This document shows positions 33,661 through 42,343 of a DNA stretch of 64,000 bases, one piece after another. A model generated the notes under the pieces. It was not told the origin of the DNA. It ran no database searches and worked only from the letters and a program-made list of their open reading frames with translations. Source of the DNA: Georgenia soli (lineage in GTDB: Bacteria; Actinomycetota; Actinomycetes; Actinomycetales; Actinomycetaceae); the NCBI RefSeq assembly GCF_002563695.1, contig NZ_PDJI01000004.1, positions 496,001-560,000 on the forward strand, in the 5' to 3' direction. The position numbers were made by a program, and so were the translations under genes. Numbering within the stretch: the first letter of the stretch is position 1; the number at the start of each line of letters is the position of its first letter.

Positions 33661-34542
33661 CTAGACGCCGCCCTGGGCCCGTGTCGCCCAGAAGGCGACG
33701 GCGGAGGCTGCGGCCACGTTGAGGGAGTCCACGCCGCCCGCCATCGGGATGCGTACGACGAGGTCGGCCGCCTCGACGGTGGTCCGGGCGAGCCCGTCGC
33801 CCTCGGTGCCGAGCACCATGGCGACCTTCGAGTCCGGCCCGGTCACGGCCGGGGAGACGGCGAAGTCGTCGAGGCTGACAGAGTCGTCGGACAGTGCCAT
33901 GGCGGCCACGGTGTAGCCGGCCTCGCGTAGCTTGTCCACGCCGCCGGGCCAGACGGTCATCCGGGTCCACGGCACCTGGAAGACGGTGCCCATCGAGACG
34001 CGCACGCTGCGCCGGTACAGCGGGTCGGCGCAGCGCGGCGTCACCAGGACCGCGTCCACCCCCAGCCCGGCGGCCGAGCGGAACATGGCGCCTACGTTCG
34101 TGTGGTCGACGATGTCCTCGAGGATCGCGACCCGCCGCGCGCCCTCTCCCCCGCGGGCCGAGGCGAGGAGCTCACGCACGCCGAGAAGCGGCGGCCGGTG
34201 CATGGCCGCCAGCGCGCCGCGGTGCAGGTGGAAGCCGGTGATCGCACGCAGCACCGGCTCCTCGGCGACGAAGACGGGGATCTCGGCCCCGCCGTCGTCC
34301 GCCCCCGTTGCGGCCTGGATGACGGGCGCCATCGAGGAGAGCCACTTCTCCGCCATGAGGAACGACCGGGGGCGGTGCCCCGCCTCCACGGCGCGGGTGA
34401 TGACGTTGGAGCTCTCGGCGATGTACAGGCCCTTCTCGGGCTCGTGCTTCGAGCGCAGCGCGACGTCGGTGAGGTTGGTGTAGTCCCCGAGCCGGTCGTC
34501 GGCGGGGTCGGTGAGACGGATCAGCGGCACGGGGACCATCAT
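33661..34542 (-). CDS. TrmH/SpoU-family RNA 2'-O-methyltransferase
   Basis: 293 residues. N-terminal RNA-binding region (DYTNLTDVALRSKHEPEKGLYIAE) followed by a SPOUT domain with motif 1 DHTNVGAMFRSAAGLG, motif 2 MVLGTEGDGL and motif 3 IPMAGGVDSLNVAAASAV. Acts on rRNA or tRNA ribose; the target is not decided. Tandem ATGs at 34542 and 34539, with GAGG 6 nt before the first. It is 43 nt downstream of the ABC exporter operon on the same strand. Confidence 0.9.
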   Translation of the reverse strand: MMVPVPLIRLTDPADDRLGDYTNLTDVALRSKHEPEKGLYIAESSNVITRAVEAGHRPRSFLMAEKWLSSMAPVIQAATGADDGGAEIPVFVAEEPVLRAITGFHLHRGALAAMHRPPLLGVRELLASARGGEGARRVAILEDIVDHTNVGAMFRSAAGLGVDAVLVTPRCADPLYRRSVRVSMGTVFQVPWTRMTVWPGGVDKLREAGYTVAAMALSDDSVSLDDFAVSPAVTGPDSKVAMVLGTEGDGLARTTVEAADLVVRIPMAGGVDSLNVAAASAVAFWATRAQGGV

Positions 34543-34585
34543 TCCGTGCCTCGGGGCCGCTCCGGTCCAGGCGCAGCGCCGCGGC

Positions 34586-36526
34586 CTACGTCTCCTCGAC
34601 CACCGGGGCGGCGAACTGGGACTCGTACAGCCGCGCGTAGGCACCGCGCGCCTCGAGCAGCTCGGCGTGCGTGCCCTTCTCCACGATCCGTCCCTCCTCC
34701 ATGACGAGGATGACGTCGGCGTCGCGGATGGTGGAGAGCCGGTGGGCGATGACGAAGCTGGTCCGGCCCTGGCGCAGCGCGTTCATCGCCTGCTGCACGA
34801 GCACCTCGGTGCGGGTGTCCACCGAGCTGGTGGCCTCGTCGAGGATGAGGATCTGCGGGTCGGAGAGGAAGGCACGCGCGATGGTGATGAGCTGCTTCTC
34901 GCCGGTGGAGACGCCGCCGCCCTCGTCGTCGATCACGGTGCCGTAGCCGTCGGGCAGGGAGTGGACGAACCGCTCCACGCTCGTGGCGCGGCCGGCGAGC
35001 TCCACCTCGGCGTCCGTGGCGCCGTCGCGGCCGAAGGCGATGTTCTCCGCGATGGTGCCCTGGAAGAGCCACGTGTCCTGCAGGACCATGCCGATCTGGT
35101 CGCGCAGGTCCGCTCGCGTCATCGTGCGGGTGTCCACGCCGTCGAGCAGGATCCGGCCCGAGTCGATCTCGTAGAACCGCATGATGAGGTTCACCAGCGT
35201 GGTCTTGCCCGCCCCGGTGGGGCCGACGACGGCGACCGTCTGGCCCGGCTCGACCACCAGGTCCAGGTTCTCGATGAGCGGGGTGTCGGGCTCGTAGCGG
35301 AAGCTGACGTCCTGGAACTCCACGCGGCCGCGCACCGCGGCCGGGCGGGCGCCCGGCACCGGGTCGGGCGCCTCCTCCTCGGCGTCCATGAGCTCGAAGA
35401 TCCGCTCCGCGGAGGCGACGCCGGACTGGACGAGGTTGGCCATCGACGCGAGCTGGGCGAGCGGCTGGCTGAACTGGCGCGAGTACTGGATAAAGGCCTG
35501 CACCTCGCCGAGGGTCAGGGCCCCCGACGCCACTCGCAGCCCGCCGACGACGGCGACGAGCACGTAGTTGAGGTTCGAGACGAACGCCATCGACGGCATG
35601 ATCGTCCCGGAGATAAACTGCGCCCGGAAGCTCGCCCGGTACAGGCGCTCGTTCTCCTCGGTGAACGCGGTGGCGAACGCGTCCTGGCTGTTGAACGCGG
35701 TGACCAGCTCGTGGCCGGTGAAGGCCTCCTCGACCTGGCCGCCGAGGTCGCCGGTGGACTTCCACTGGGCGACGAAGTGCGGCTGCGCCCGCTTGGCGAT
35801 GGTCATGGTGAGCCAGGCGGAGAGCGGCACGGTGACGAGCGCGATCAGCGCCAGCTGCCAGGACAGGTAGAACATCATGCCCAGCACCCCGACGACGGTG
35901 AGCAGCGAGACGATCAGCTGCGAGAGGGTCTGCTGCAGCGACTGGGTGACGTTGTCGATGTCGTTCGTGACGCGGGAGAGCGTGTCCCCGCGGGCCTGGG
36001 AGTCGAGATGCGAGAGGGAGAGCCGGTCGATCTTGGCCTGGACGTCACGCCGGAGCCGGTAACCGGTGCGCTGGACGACGTGGGCCAGGATGAACCCCTG
36101 CCCCCAGCCGAGCACGGCGGCGGCCGCGTAGACCGCGAGGACCACGAGGACGGTGGTGCCGAGCGCGCCGAAGTCGATGCCCTGCCCGGGCACCACGTCC
36201 ATCCCGGAGACCATCTGAGCGACCTGGTCCTGCCCGGCCGCACGCAGGCCGGCGATCGCCTGCGCCTTGCTGACGCCCTCCGGCAGCATCTTGCCGACGA
36301 CGCCGTTGAAGACGATGTTGGTCGCGTCGCCGAGCAGCTTGGGCCCGAGCACCTGCAGGAAGACCGACCCCGCCCCGAGGACGACGACGAGCACCATCCA
36401 CGCCCGTTCCGGCCGCAGCTCGCCGATCAGGCGCCGCAGGGAGTCGCCGAAGTGCAGCGACTTCTGCGCGGGTGCCATGCCCGGTCCCATGCCCGGACCG
36501 CGCGGCCCCGGCCCGTGCCCGCTCAT
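34586..36526 (-). CDS. ABC exporter half-transporter, subunit B (fused permease-ATPase)
   Basis: 646 residues. A Gly/Pro/Met-rich N-terminal leader (1-20) precedes an ABC exporter membrane domain with about six helices and an ATPase with Walker A GPTGAGKTTLVN, signature VSTGEKQLITIARA and Walker B ILILDEATSSVD. The signature deviates from LSGGQ, while the catalytic Glu after Walker B is intact. Its ATG overlaps the stop of subunit A by 4 nt. The two should form a heterodimeric exporter of the TmrAB/LmrCD type; substrate unknown (drug or lipid). Confidence 0.9.
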   Translation of the reverse strand: MSGHGPGPRGPGMGPGMAPAQKSLHFGDSLRRLIGELRPERAWMVLVVVLGAGSVFLQVLGPKLLGDATNIVFNGVVGKMLPEGVSKAQAIAGLRAAGQDQVAQMVSGMDVVPGQGIDFGALGTTVLVVLAVYAAAAVLGWGQGFILAHVVQRTGYRLRRDVQAKIDRLSLSHLDSQARGDTLSRVTNDIDNVTQSLQQTLSQLIVSLLTVVGVLGMMFYLSWQLALIALVTVPLSAWLTMTIAKRAQPHFVAQWKSTGDLGGQVEEAFTGHELVTAFNSQDAFATAFTEENERLYRASFRAQFISGTIMPSMAFVSNLNYVLVAVVGGLRVASGALTLGEVQAFIQYSRQFSQPLAQLASMANLVQSGVASAERIFELMDAEEEAPDPVPGARPAAVRGRVEFQDVSFRYEPDTPLIENLDLVVEPGQTVAVVGPTGAGKTTLVNLIMRFYEIDSGRILLDGVDTRTMTRADLRDQIGMVLQDTWLFQGTIAENIAFGRDGATDAEVELAGRATSVERFVHSLPDGYGTVIDDEGGGVSTGEKQLITIARAFLSDPQILILDEATSSVDTRTEVLVQQAMNALRQGRTSFVIAHRLSTIRDADVILVMEEGRIVEKGTHAELLEARGAYARLYESQFAAPVVEET

Positions 36527-38271
36527 GCCGCCTCCTCCGCGCTGAGCTGGGAGAGCACGATCTCGCGGTACGTCTCCGAGGTCTCCATGAGCTCGTGGTG
36601 CGTCCCGACGCCGACCACGCGCCCCTCGTCGAGGACGACGATCTGGTCGGCGTCACGGATGGAGGCGACCCGCTGGCCGACGACGAGCACGGTGGCCCCG
36701 CCGGTGGCCGATGGCAGGGCGGCCCGCAGGCGGGCGTCCGTGGCGAAGTCGAGGGCCGAGAACGAGTCGTCGAACAGGTAGACGTCCGCGCGGCGCAGCA
36801 GGGCCCGGGCGATCGCGAGTCTCTGCCGCTGCCCGCCGGAGAAGTTGGTGCCGCCCTGCTCGACCGGCGCGTCCAGCCCACCGGGCAGCGCCTCGACGAA
36901 GTCCCGGGCCTGGGCGATCTCGAGCGCCCGCCACAGCTCGGCGTCGGTGGCCGACGGCCGCCCGTGCCGCAGCGTGGAGGCGACGGTGCCCGAGAACAGG
37001 TACGCCTTCTGCGGCACGAGTGACACCCGCGCGCGCAGCGCACCGGGGTCGAGCTCGCGCACGTCGACCCCGGCCACCCGCACCGCACCGGCGGTGACGT
37101 CCACCAGGCGCGGGATCAGGTTGACCAGGGACGTCTTGCCCGAGCCGGTCGACCCGATCACCGCCGTCGTGCGTCCGGGTTCGAGACGCAGGTCGACGTC
37201 GCACAGCACCGGCGACTCCGCGCCGGCGTACCCGAAGCTCGCGCCGTCGAGCTCGACGACGAGGCCGCGGTTCCCGTTCGGTGGTACCGGCAGGGGCACG
37301 GGCTCCGCCGGGACGACGATCTCGGGCTCGACGTCCAGGACCTCCTTGATGCGCTCGGAGCTGACCTCGGCGCGCGGGACCATCACGAACATCATGACCG
37401 CCATGAGCACGGACATGAGGATCTGCATGAGGTAGTTGAGGAACGCGACGAGGGAGCCGACCTCCATCTCGCCCGTGTCGATGCGGCCGGCGCCGAACCA
37501 GATCACGCCCACCGACGAGGCCCCGATGATCAGCTGCACCGCCGGGAAGACCACCGCCATGATCTTCCCGACGCCGAGCGCCGTCGCCATGAGCTCCGTG
37601 CTGGCCTCGTCGAAGCGGACCCGCTCGGTGGGCTGCCGGTTGAACGCCCGGACCACCCGCACGCCGGCGATCTGCTCGCGCAGCACGAGGTTGATCCGGT
37701 CGATGCGCTTCTGCATCACCTTGAACAGCGGGGCCATCCGCCAGATGGCCAGCCCCATCACGGCGGCGAGCACCGGGATGACGACCAGCAGCAGCGCGGA
37801 GAGGCCGACGTCCTGCTGCAGGGCCATGAAGACGCCGCCGACCATCATGATCGGGGCCATCACCATGATGGTGAACGTCAGCACGGTGACCATCTGGATC
37901 TGCTGGACGTCGTTGGTGGTGCGCGTGATGAGACTGGGGGCGCCGAAGCGGCCCATCTCGGCGGCGGAGAACCGCTGGACGCGGTCGAAGACGGCGGCGC
38001 GCATGTCCCGGCCCGCCGCCATGGCCGTCCGGGCACCGAGGCGGACGGCCGCGACCGCGCAGACCGCCTGCACCGCGCTGATGCCGAGCATCAGCCCACC
38101 GATGCGGACGATGTAGCCGGTGTCGCCCTGCACCACGCCGTTGTTGATGATGTCGGCGTTGAGGGTGGGCAGGGACAGTGCGGCGATGGTCTGCACCATC
38201 TGCAGCACGACGATGACCGCCACGTCGCGCCGGTAGGGGCGCAGGAAGCGTCGCAGGACTCTGAGGAGCAT
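36523..38271 (-). CDS. ABC exporter half-transporter, subunit A (fused permease-ATPase)
   Basis: 582 residues. Six-helix exporter domain (starts MLLRVLRRFLRPYRRDVAV), Walker A GSTGSGKTSLVN, canonical signature NFSGGQRQRLAIARALL and Walker B VYLFDDSFSALD. Asp replaces the catalytic Glu, as in the degenerate site of heterodimeric exporters, and the partner has the complementary changes. ATG 38271 is chosen because the fold begins there; the frame is open upstream to an ATG near 38344 that would add a short non-conserved leader. Confidence 0.88.
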   Translation of the reverse strand: MLLRVLRRFLRPYRRDVAVIVVLQMVQTIAALSLPTLNADIINNGVVQGDTGYIVRIGGLMLGISAVQAVCAVAAVRLGARTAMAAGRDMRAAVFDRVQRFSAAEMGRFGAPSLITRTTNDVQQIQMVTVLTFTIMVMAPIMMVGGVFMALQQDVGLSALLLVVIPVLAAVMGLAIWRMAPLFKVMQKRIDRINLVLREQIAGVRVVRAFNRQPTERVRFDEASTELMATALGVGKIMAVVFPAVQLIIGASSVGVIWFGAGRIDTGEMEVGSLVAFLNYLMQILMSVLMAVMMFVMVPRAEVSSERIKEVLDVEPEIVVPAEPVPLPVPPNGNRGLVVELDGASFGYAGAESPVLCDVDLRLEPGRTTAVIGSTGSGKTSLVNLIPRLVDVTAGAVRVAGVDVRELDPGALRARVSLVPQKAYLFSGTVASTLRHGRPSATDAELWRALEIAQARDFVEALPGGLDAPVEQGGTNFSGGQRQRLAIARALLRRADVYLFDDSFSALDFATDARLRAALPSATGGATVLVVGQRVASIRDADQIVVLDEGRVVGVGTHHELMETSETYREIVLSQLSAEEAA

Positions 38272-38328
38272 CGGACCCACTTCTCTACTGCCACGGGCTG
38301 CCGCGGCCGCATCAGCGTACGCGCCACG

Positions 38329-38392
38329 GATGACGTCCGTCATCACGTTTCCGGGCGCTCCGCGGGTGATTACGGACGGATGCCGAATCACC
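38329..38392. promoter_or_regulatory. Two palindromes upstream of the ABC exporter operon
   Basis: GATGACG-TC-CGTCATC at 38329-38344 is a 7-bp palindrome, and GGTGATT (38365-38371) with AATCACC (38386-38392) is a second, spaced by 14 nt. On the minus strand TACGCT, a -10 candidate, lies downstream of the first palindrome. Repressor sites are plausible. If the exporter really starts at the upstream ATG, the first palindrome would be coding. Confidence 0.45.
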
Positions 38393-38446
38393 GCCGAGCG
38401 GCTCCTGGTCCGCGAGCCCACGGCTCTGCTGACCGGCGAGAGGGAC

Positions 38447-38500
38447 GGGACGACCAACACCGCCGGGACGACTGACACCGCCGGGACGACCGACGGCGGC
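38447..38500. repeat. Three tandem 18-bp units
   Basis: Units at 38447-38464, 38465-38482 and 38483-38500, beginning GGGACGACC/T; the first two differ by two bases and the third diverges at its end. They lie between the SPFH gene and the ABC exporter promoter. A 66-codon reading across them has no supporting start or conservation. Confidence 0.85.
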
Positions 38501-38519
38501 GGGCCGGAGCCCGCCGCCG
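38494..38519 (-). terminator. Hairpin downstream of the nfeD-SPFH operon
   Basis: 11-bp GC-only stem (38494-38504 with 38509-38519) with a 4-nt loop, ending 14 nt past the SPFH stop codon on the minus strand. Confidence 0.6.
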
Positions 38520-38532
38520 CGTCGCAGTAGCC

Positions 38533-39897
38533 TCAGCGCTGCCCGGGCTCCTCGCCCTGGTCCTCCGGCCGCTGCTGCTGCGGCGGCGCGAAGCGAGAGG
38601 TGTCGTCCGGCGCACCCTCCTGCGGCCCGGGCCCGGCGGGGCTGGTGTGCGCCCGCTCGGTCAGCTCCTCGGCCTGGCGCTGCGCCTCCCGGCGCGCCCG
38701 CTCGCCGCCGGCCGCGATGGCCTCCTCGACCCTTGCCTCGGAGGCGGCCCTCCGCTGCGCGCGGGTGGGCCCGGACTCGGCAGGCCGCTGGCCCACCTCG
38801 GCAGACCGCGAGAACGGCGCGCCGGACGCCTCGCCCGCATGGGTCGCCTCGGACGTGGCGCGCTGTGCCTCGCCACGCGCCTGGGCGAGCGCCTCGTCCG
38901 GGTCCTGCAGGGTCGTCTCCTGGAGATTCTTCGACATGCCGGAGCCGTAGTCGCCGAAGTCGACGGTCGGGTGCTCGCCGCCGTCGAGGTCCGGTCCGCC
39001 GTCGGCCTTGCCGTCGACCCCGAAGCCCTTGGCGATACCGCCCAGGGCCGCGGTGAACTCGGTGGGGACGACCCACAGCTTCGAGGAGGAGCCGTTCGCG
39101 ATCTCCGGGAGCATCTGGAGGTACTGGTACGCGAGCAGGCGGCTGTCGGGCTTGCCGCGGTGGATCGCGTCGAAGACCTGCAGGATCGCCCGGGACTCAC
39201 CCTGGGCCTTGAGGATCGCGGACTGCGCCTGCCCCTCGGCCCGGAGGATCGCGGCCTGCTTCTCACCCTCGGCGGTGAGGATCTGCGACTGCTTGACACC
39301 CTCGGCGGTCAGGATCGCGGCGCGACGGTCACGCTCGGCACGCATCTGCTGCTCCATGGAGCCCTGCACCGAGGCGGGCGGGTCGATGGCCTTGAGCTCG
39401 ACACGGTTGACGCGGATGCCCCAGCGGCCGGTCGCCTCGTCCAGCACCCCGCGCAGCTGGCCGTTGATCTGGTCGCGGCTGGTCAGGGTCTGCTCGAGGT
39501 CCATCGAGCCGATGACGTTGCGCAGCGTGGTGACGGTGAGCTGCTCGATACCGGTGATGTAGTTGGCGATCTCGTAGGTCGCGGACTTCGGGTCGGTCAC
39601 CTGGAAGTAGATGACCGTGTCGATGCTGACCACGAGGTTGTCGGAGGTGATCACGGGCTGCGGCGGGAAGGAGACCACCTGCTCGCGCAGGTCGACGCCG
39701 GCGCGCACCTTGTCCACGAACGGGATGAGGAAGTGCAGGCCGGCGTACATGGTCGTCTGGTACTTGCCCAGGCGCTCGACGATCAGCGCCACCGCCTGCG
39801 GCACGATCCGGACCGCGCGCGTGATCGCGACGATGACGAAGATCCCGATGAGGACCAGGACGATGATCAGGATGATGCCGCCGATGCTCTCGGCCAT
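38533..39897 (-). CDS. SPFH/band-7 (stomatin/QmcA-like) membrane scaffold protein
   Basis: 454 residues. One N-terminal membrane segment (about 5-27) and a band-7 domain (RAVRIVPQAVALIVERLGKYQTTMYAGLHFLIPFVDKV, then NRVELKAIDPPASVQGSMEQQMRAERDRRAAIL). A coiled segment with EGEKQAAILRAEGQAQSAILKA-type repeats follows, and then a low-complexity Ala/Arg/Glu-rich tail longer than in standard members. It forms membrane microdomain oligomers. ATG 39897 has GAGGAG upstream. It is 46 nt after the NfeD gene, the usual pairing. Confidence 0.92.
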   Translation of the reverse strand: MAESIGGIILIIVLVLIGIFVIVAITRAVRIVPQAVALIVERLGKYQTTMYAGLHFLIPFVDKVRAGVDLREQVVSFPPQPVITSDNLVVSIDTVIYFQVTDPKSATYEIANYITGIEQLTVTTLRNVIGSMDLEQTLTSRDQINGQLRGVLDEATGRWGIRVNRVELKAIDPPASVQGSMEQQMRAERDRRAAILTAEGVKQSQILTAEGEKQAAILRAEGQAQSAILKAQGESRAILQVFDAIHRGKPDSRLLAYQYLQMLPEIANGSSSKLWVVPTEFTAALGGIAKGFGVDGKADGGPDLDGGEHPTVDFGDYGSGMSKNLQETTLQDPDEALAQARGEAQRATSEATHAGEASGAPFSRSAEVGQRPAESGPTRAQRRAASEARVEEAIAAGGERARREAQRQAEELTERAHTSPAGPGPQEGAPDDTSRFAPPQQQRPEDQGEEPGQR

Positions 39898-39943
39898 GGT
39901 GCTCCTCTTGCGGGTCGGTCGGTAGGTCGGTCGGTTCGGTGGG

Positions 39944-40393
39944 TCAGGGCAGGTACGAGCGGTCCTCGACGGCGTCGACGACGGCGGTCGCGCCGTCGAT
40001 GCGGACGACGCGCACGGTGGTCCCGGCCGGCAGCACGGCGCCCCGCTGGGCCGCCCGTGCGGTCCAGACCTCGCCGGCGAGCTTGACGCGCCCGGCGTGC
40101 TCGGTCACGTCGATCAGCACGGTGGCCTCACGGCCGACGTGCGCGGCGATGTTCGTGGCGGTGTCCGGCGTCGAGCGGTCGAGCAGCTTCTTCGCCCAGG
40201 GCCGCACGACGAACAGCAGGGCGGCGGAGACGCCGGCGAAGACGATGATCTGCACCCAGAACGGCGCCCCGAGCAGGGAGACGAGCATGGCCGCCAGCGC
40301 GCCGCCCGCGAACATGAGGAAGATCAGGTCCACGGTCAGCATCTCGACGACGCCGAGGACGAGCGCGGCCCCCAGCCACCAGAGCCAGGCCAT
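39944..40393 (-). CDS. NfeD family protein
   Basis: 149 residues: three or four membrane segments in the first ~70 residues, then a small beta-barrel OB domain (GREATVLIDVTEHAGRVKLAGEVWTARA ... TTVRVVRIDGATAVVD). It is the short form without a protease domain. NfeD partners with the SPFH protein encoded directly downstream. ATG 40393 has GAGGGA upstream. Confidence 0.92.
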   Translation of the reverse strand: MAWLWWLGAALVLGVVEMLTVDLIFLMFAGGALAAMLVSLLGAPFWVQIIVFAGVSAALLFVVRPWAKKLLDRSTPDTATNIAAHVGREATVLIDVTEHAGRVKLAGEVWTARAAQRGAVLPAGTTVRVVRIDGATAVVDAVEDRSYLP

Positions 40394-40580
40394 GTTCCCT
40401 CACTCCCCGCCGCGCACCTCGCGCGCGGCTGACCAGCGCCGACGTCGTCGTTGTGAGAACGATCCTAGTCGGGCCGGGTGACACGCCTGTCCGCCGACGC
40501 GCACGGGCCAGGTCTCGGGTCGGTAACGGGCCGCGTCCGTAACGGCCGGCGTCCGTGCGGCAGCTGCTGCCGTGCGCGAG

Positions 40581-41375
40581 TCAGCGCGCCGAGCCGGCCG
40601 CCCGCGCGCTGTAGCGGTCCCGGTGACGCTCGACCTCGAGCTCGAGCCCGAAGGCGGCGGAGAGGTGCTGCGGGGTCAGCACGTCCTCGATCGGCCCGGC
40701 CGCCTCCACCGTGCCGTCACGCAGCAGCAGGGCGTGGGTGAAGCCGGAGGGGATCTCCTCGACGTGGTGGGTGACCAGCACCATCACCGGGGAGCGGCCG
40801 TCACCGGCGAGCTCGGACAGGGCGGCCATGAGCTCCTCGCGCCCGCCGAGGTCGAGCCCGGCGGCGGGCTCGTCGAGGAGCAGCACCTCGGGGTCGGGCA
40901 TGAGCGCGCGGGCGATCTGGACGCGCTTGCGCTCCCCGGAGCTCAGGGTGCCGTAGGTCCGCTCGGCGAGGTGGCCGACGCCGAACACGTCAAGGAGCAC
41001 CTGGGCGCGGTCCAGGTCGAGCTCGTCGTACTGCTCGCGCCAGCGGCCCGTGATGCCGTAGGAGGCCGTGACGACGACGTCGATCGCCCGCTCCCCCGCC
41101 GGCAGCCGCTGGTCCAGGGCGGCCGAGGCGAGTCCCACCAGGGGCCGCAGCTCGTTCAGGTCGGTCTTCCCGACCTCCTCGCCGATGATCCGCACGGTGC
41201 CGCTGGTCGGGTGGAGGCGTCCGGCCACGAGCTGGATGACGGTCGTCTTGCCGGCGCCGTTGGGCCCGAGCACCACCCAGCGCTCGCCCTCGTTCACGGA
41301 CCAGTCGACGCCGTCGAGGATCGTCTTGCTCCCGCGGCGGACGAGGACGTCGTTCAGCTCCAGCACATCACCCAT
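40581..41375 (-). CDS. ABC transporter ATP-binding protein
   Basis: 264 residues, one ATPase domain: Walker A GPNGAGKTTVIQL, signature LSSGERKRVQIARAL, Walker B VLLLDEPAAGLD and His switch VTHHVEEI. No membrane subunit gene is next to it. Proteins with the start LELNDVLVRRGSKTILDGVDW and this signature resemble the YlmA/ModF-like soluble ATPases, so transport is not certain. ATG 41375 follows a TAGGGT -10 by 7 nt. Confidence 0.85.
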   Translation of the reverse strand: MGDVLELNDVLVRRGSKTILDGVDWSVNEGERWVVLGPNGAGKTTVIQLVAGRLHPTSGTVRIIGEEVGKTDLNELRPLVGLASAALDQRLPAGERAIDVVVTASYGITGRWREQYDELDLDRAQVLLDVFGVGHLAERTYGTLSSGERKRVQIARALMPDPEVLLLDEPAAGLDLGGREELMAALSELAGDGRSPVMVLVTHHVEEIPSGFTHALLLRDGTVEAAGPIEDVLTPQHLSAAFGLELEVERHRDRYSARAAGSAR

Positions 41376-41382
41376 GGGCTCG

Positions 41383-41388
41383 ACCCTA
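41383..41388 (-). promoter_or_regulatory. -10 hexamer TAGGGT, leaderless start of ABC ATPase gene
   Basis: Minus strand TAGGGT, 7-nt spacer, ATG at 41375. A divergent leaderless promoter lies about 100 bp to the right. Confidence 0.65.
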
Positions 41389-41486
41389 GAACACCGGCGG
41401 CCCCCGGCCGCGCGTGCACGCCGAAGGACGGACGTACCGTCGGTCCCGCGCCGCCACCGCGTGCCGGGGAGCGACGGACGCAGAAC

Positions 41487-41492
41487 TACGCT
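41487..41492 (+). promoter_or_regulatory. -10 hexamer TACGCT, leaderless start of 267-residue gene
   Basis: TACGCT, 7-nt spacer, ATG at 41500; no ribosome-binding site. Confidence 0.65.
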
Positions 41493-41499
41493 GTTCCCC

Positions 41500-42303
41500 A
41501 TGTCAGGTCCGGCGATCCTCACCCTCCCCGCGTCGGTGGTCCTCGCGCTGTGGCTGCCCGCGGTCGACGGACCGCAGGCCGCGCGCCGCGCCGCCCTGGC
41601 CGTCACCGGTGCGGACGAGGTGCACCACGTGCGCGAGCGCGGCGCCGTGCTGACCGGGACGACGACGCTCGGTGAGCTTCTCGTCGAGCTGTCCGCGGCC
41701 GACGAGGTCGCCGCGATCCTGCCCCGCCCGGGCGACCCGATGGGCGCGCCCGCCATCCGGTCGGCGGACCTGCTCGACGCGGGCGAGGGGCTGCTCCTGC
41801 GCCGCCCGGGGAACCCGACGGAACGCTGCGGCGTCGTCGTCCCGGAGCGGGAGGTCTACGGCAGCGTCCTGGAGCAGGGCGAGCTCGTCACATGGGTCGT
41901 CGACCACGACATCACCGAGCACCTGCCGGCCCCCAGTCTGCTCCTGGCGGGCGTCGACTCCCTCTCGCAGGCCCGCCGGGACATCCAGCTCGCGATGTCG
42001 GAGGCCGTGGACGCCCTCGAGGCGCTCGACGTCGCCCGCGACCGGCCCGACCTCGCCGAGGAGCTGCTCGACCTGTCGCTGGCGACGATCCCGGACGAGC
42101 TCCTCCCGCCGCACCTCGACCCACGCCGCCTGGACGTCCTCGAGCGGGCGGCGCGCCTCCTGGCCATCGTCGACCTCGCGACGAGCGACGACGGCGCGGC
42201 CGTCACCGCCGGCCAGGCCGGCGCCCGGGCGGGCGCCCTGGCCCACGTCGCCCGCTCCGCGCGCCACGCTCTCGCGGCCGCCAGCGCCACGCGCCGGGCC
42301 TGA
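41500..42303 (+). CDS. Conserved actinobacterial hypothetical protein
   Basis: 267 residues, soluble, acidic in the first half and with a helical Ala/Arg-rich C-terminal half (about 165-260). The start LTLPASVVLALWLPAVDG looks hydrophobic but no clear signal peptidase site follows. I do not recognise a named domain. It has its own leaderless promoter and ends 40 nt from the convergent glgA gene. A GAGGGCGG/CCGCCCTC palindrome at 42302-42317 overlaps the stop and might aid termination. Confidence 0.7.
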   Translation: MSGPAILTLPASVVLALWLPAVDGPQAARRAALAVTGADEVHHVRERGAVLTGTTTLGELLVELSAADEVAAILPRPGDPMGAPAIRSADLLDAGEGLLLRRPGNPTERCGVVVPEREVYGSVLEQGELVTWVVDHDITEHLPAPSLLLAGVDSLSQARRDIQLAMSEAVDALEALDVARDRPDLAEELLDLSLATIPDELLPPHLDPRRLDVLERAARLLAIVDLATSDDGAAVTAGQAGARAGALAHVARSARHALAAASATRRA

Positions 42304-42343
42304 GGGCGGCCGCCCTCGGGGCGGTGCGCGGCTTTCCCCGCAG

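Noticed and set aside
38330..38530. 66-codon open frame upstream of the ABC exporter
   Set aside because: No ribosome-binding site, translation consists of tandem-repeat product, and the region holds promoter and terminator elements.
39898..39943. GGTC/GGTCGGTAG-like repeats between nfeD and the SPFH gene
   Set aside because: Simple low-complexity repeat of less than 40 bp containing only the SPFH ribosome-binding site nearby; no further meaning supported.
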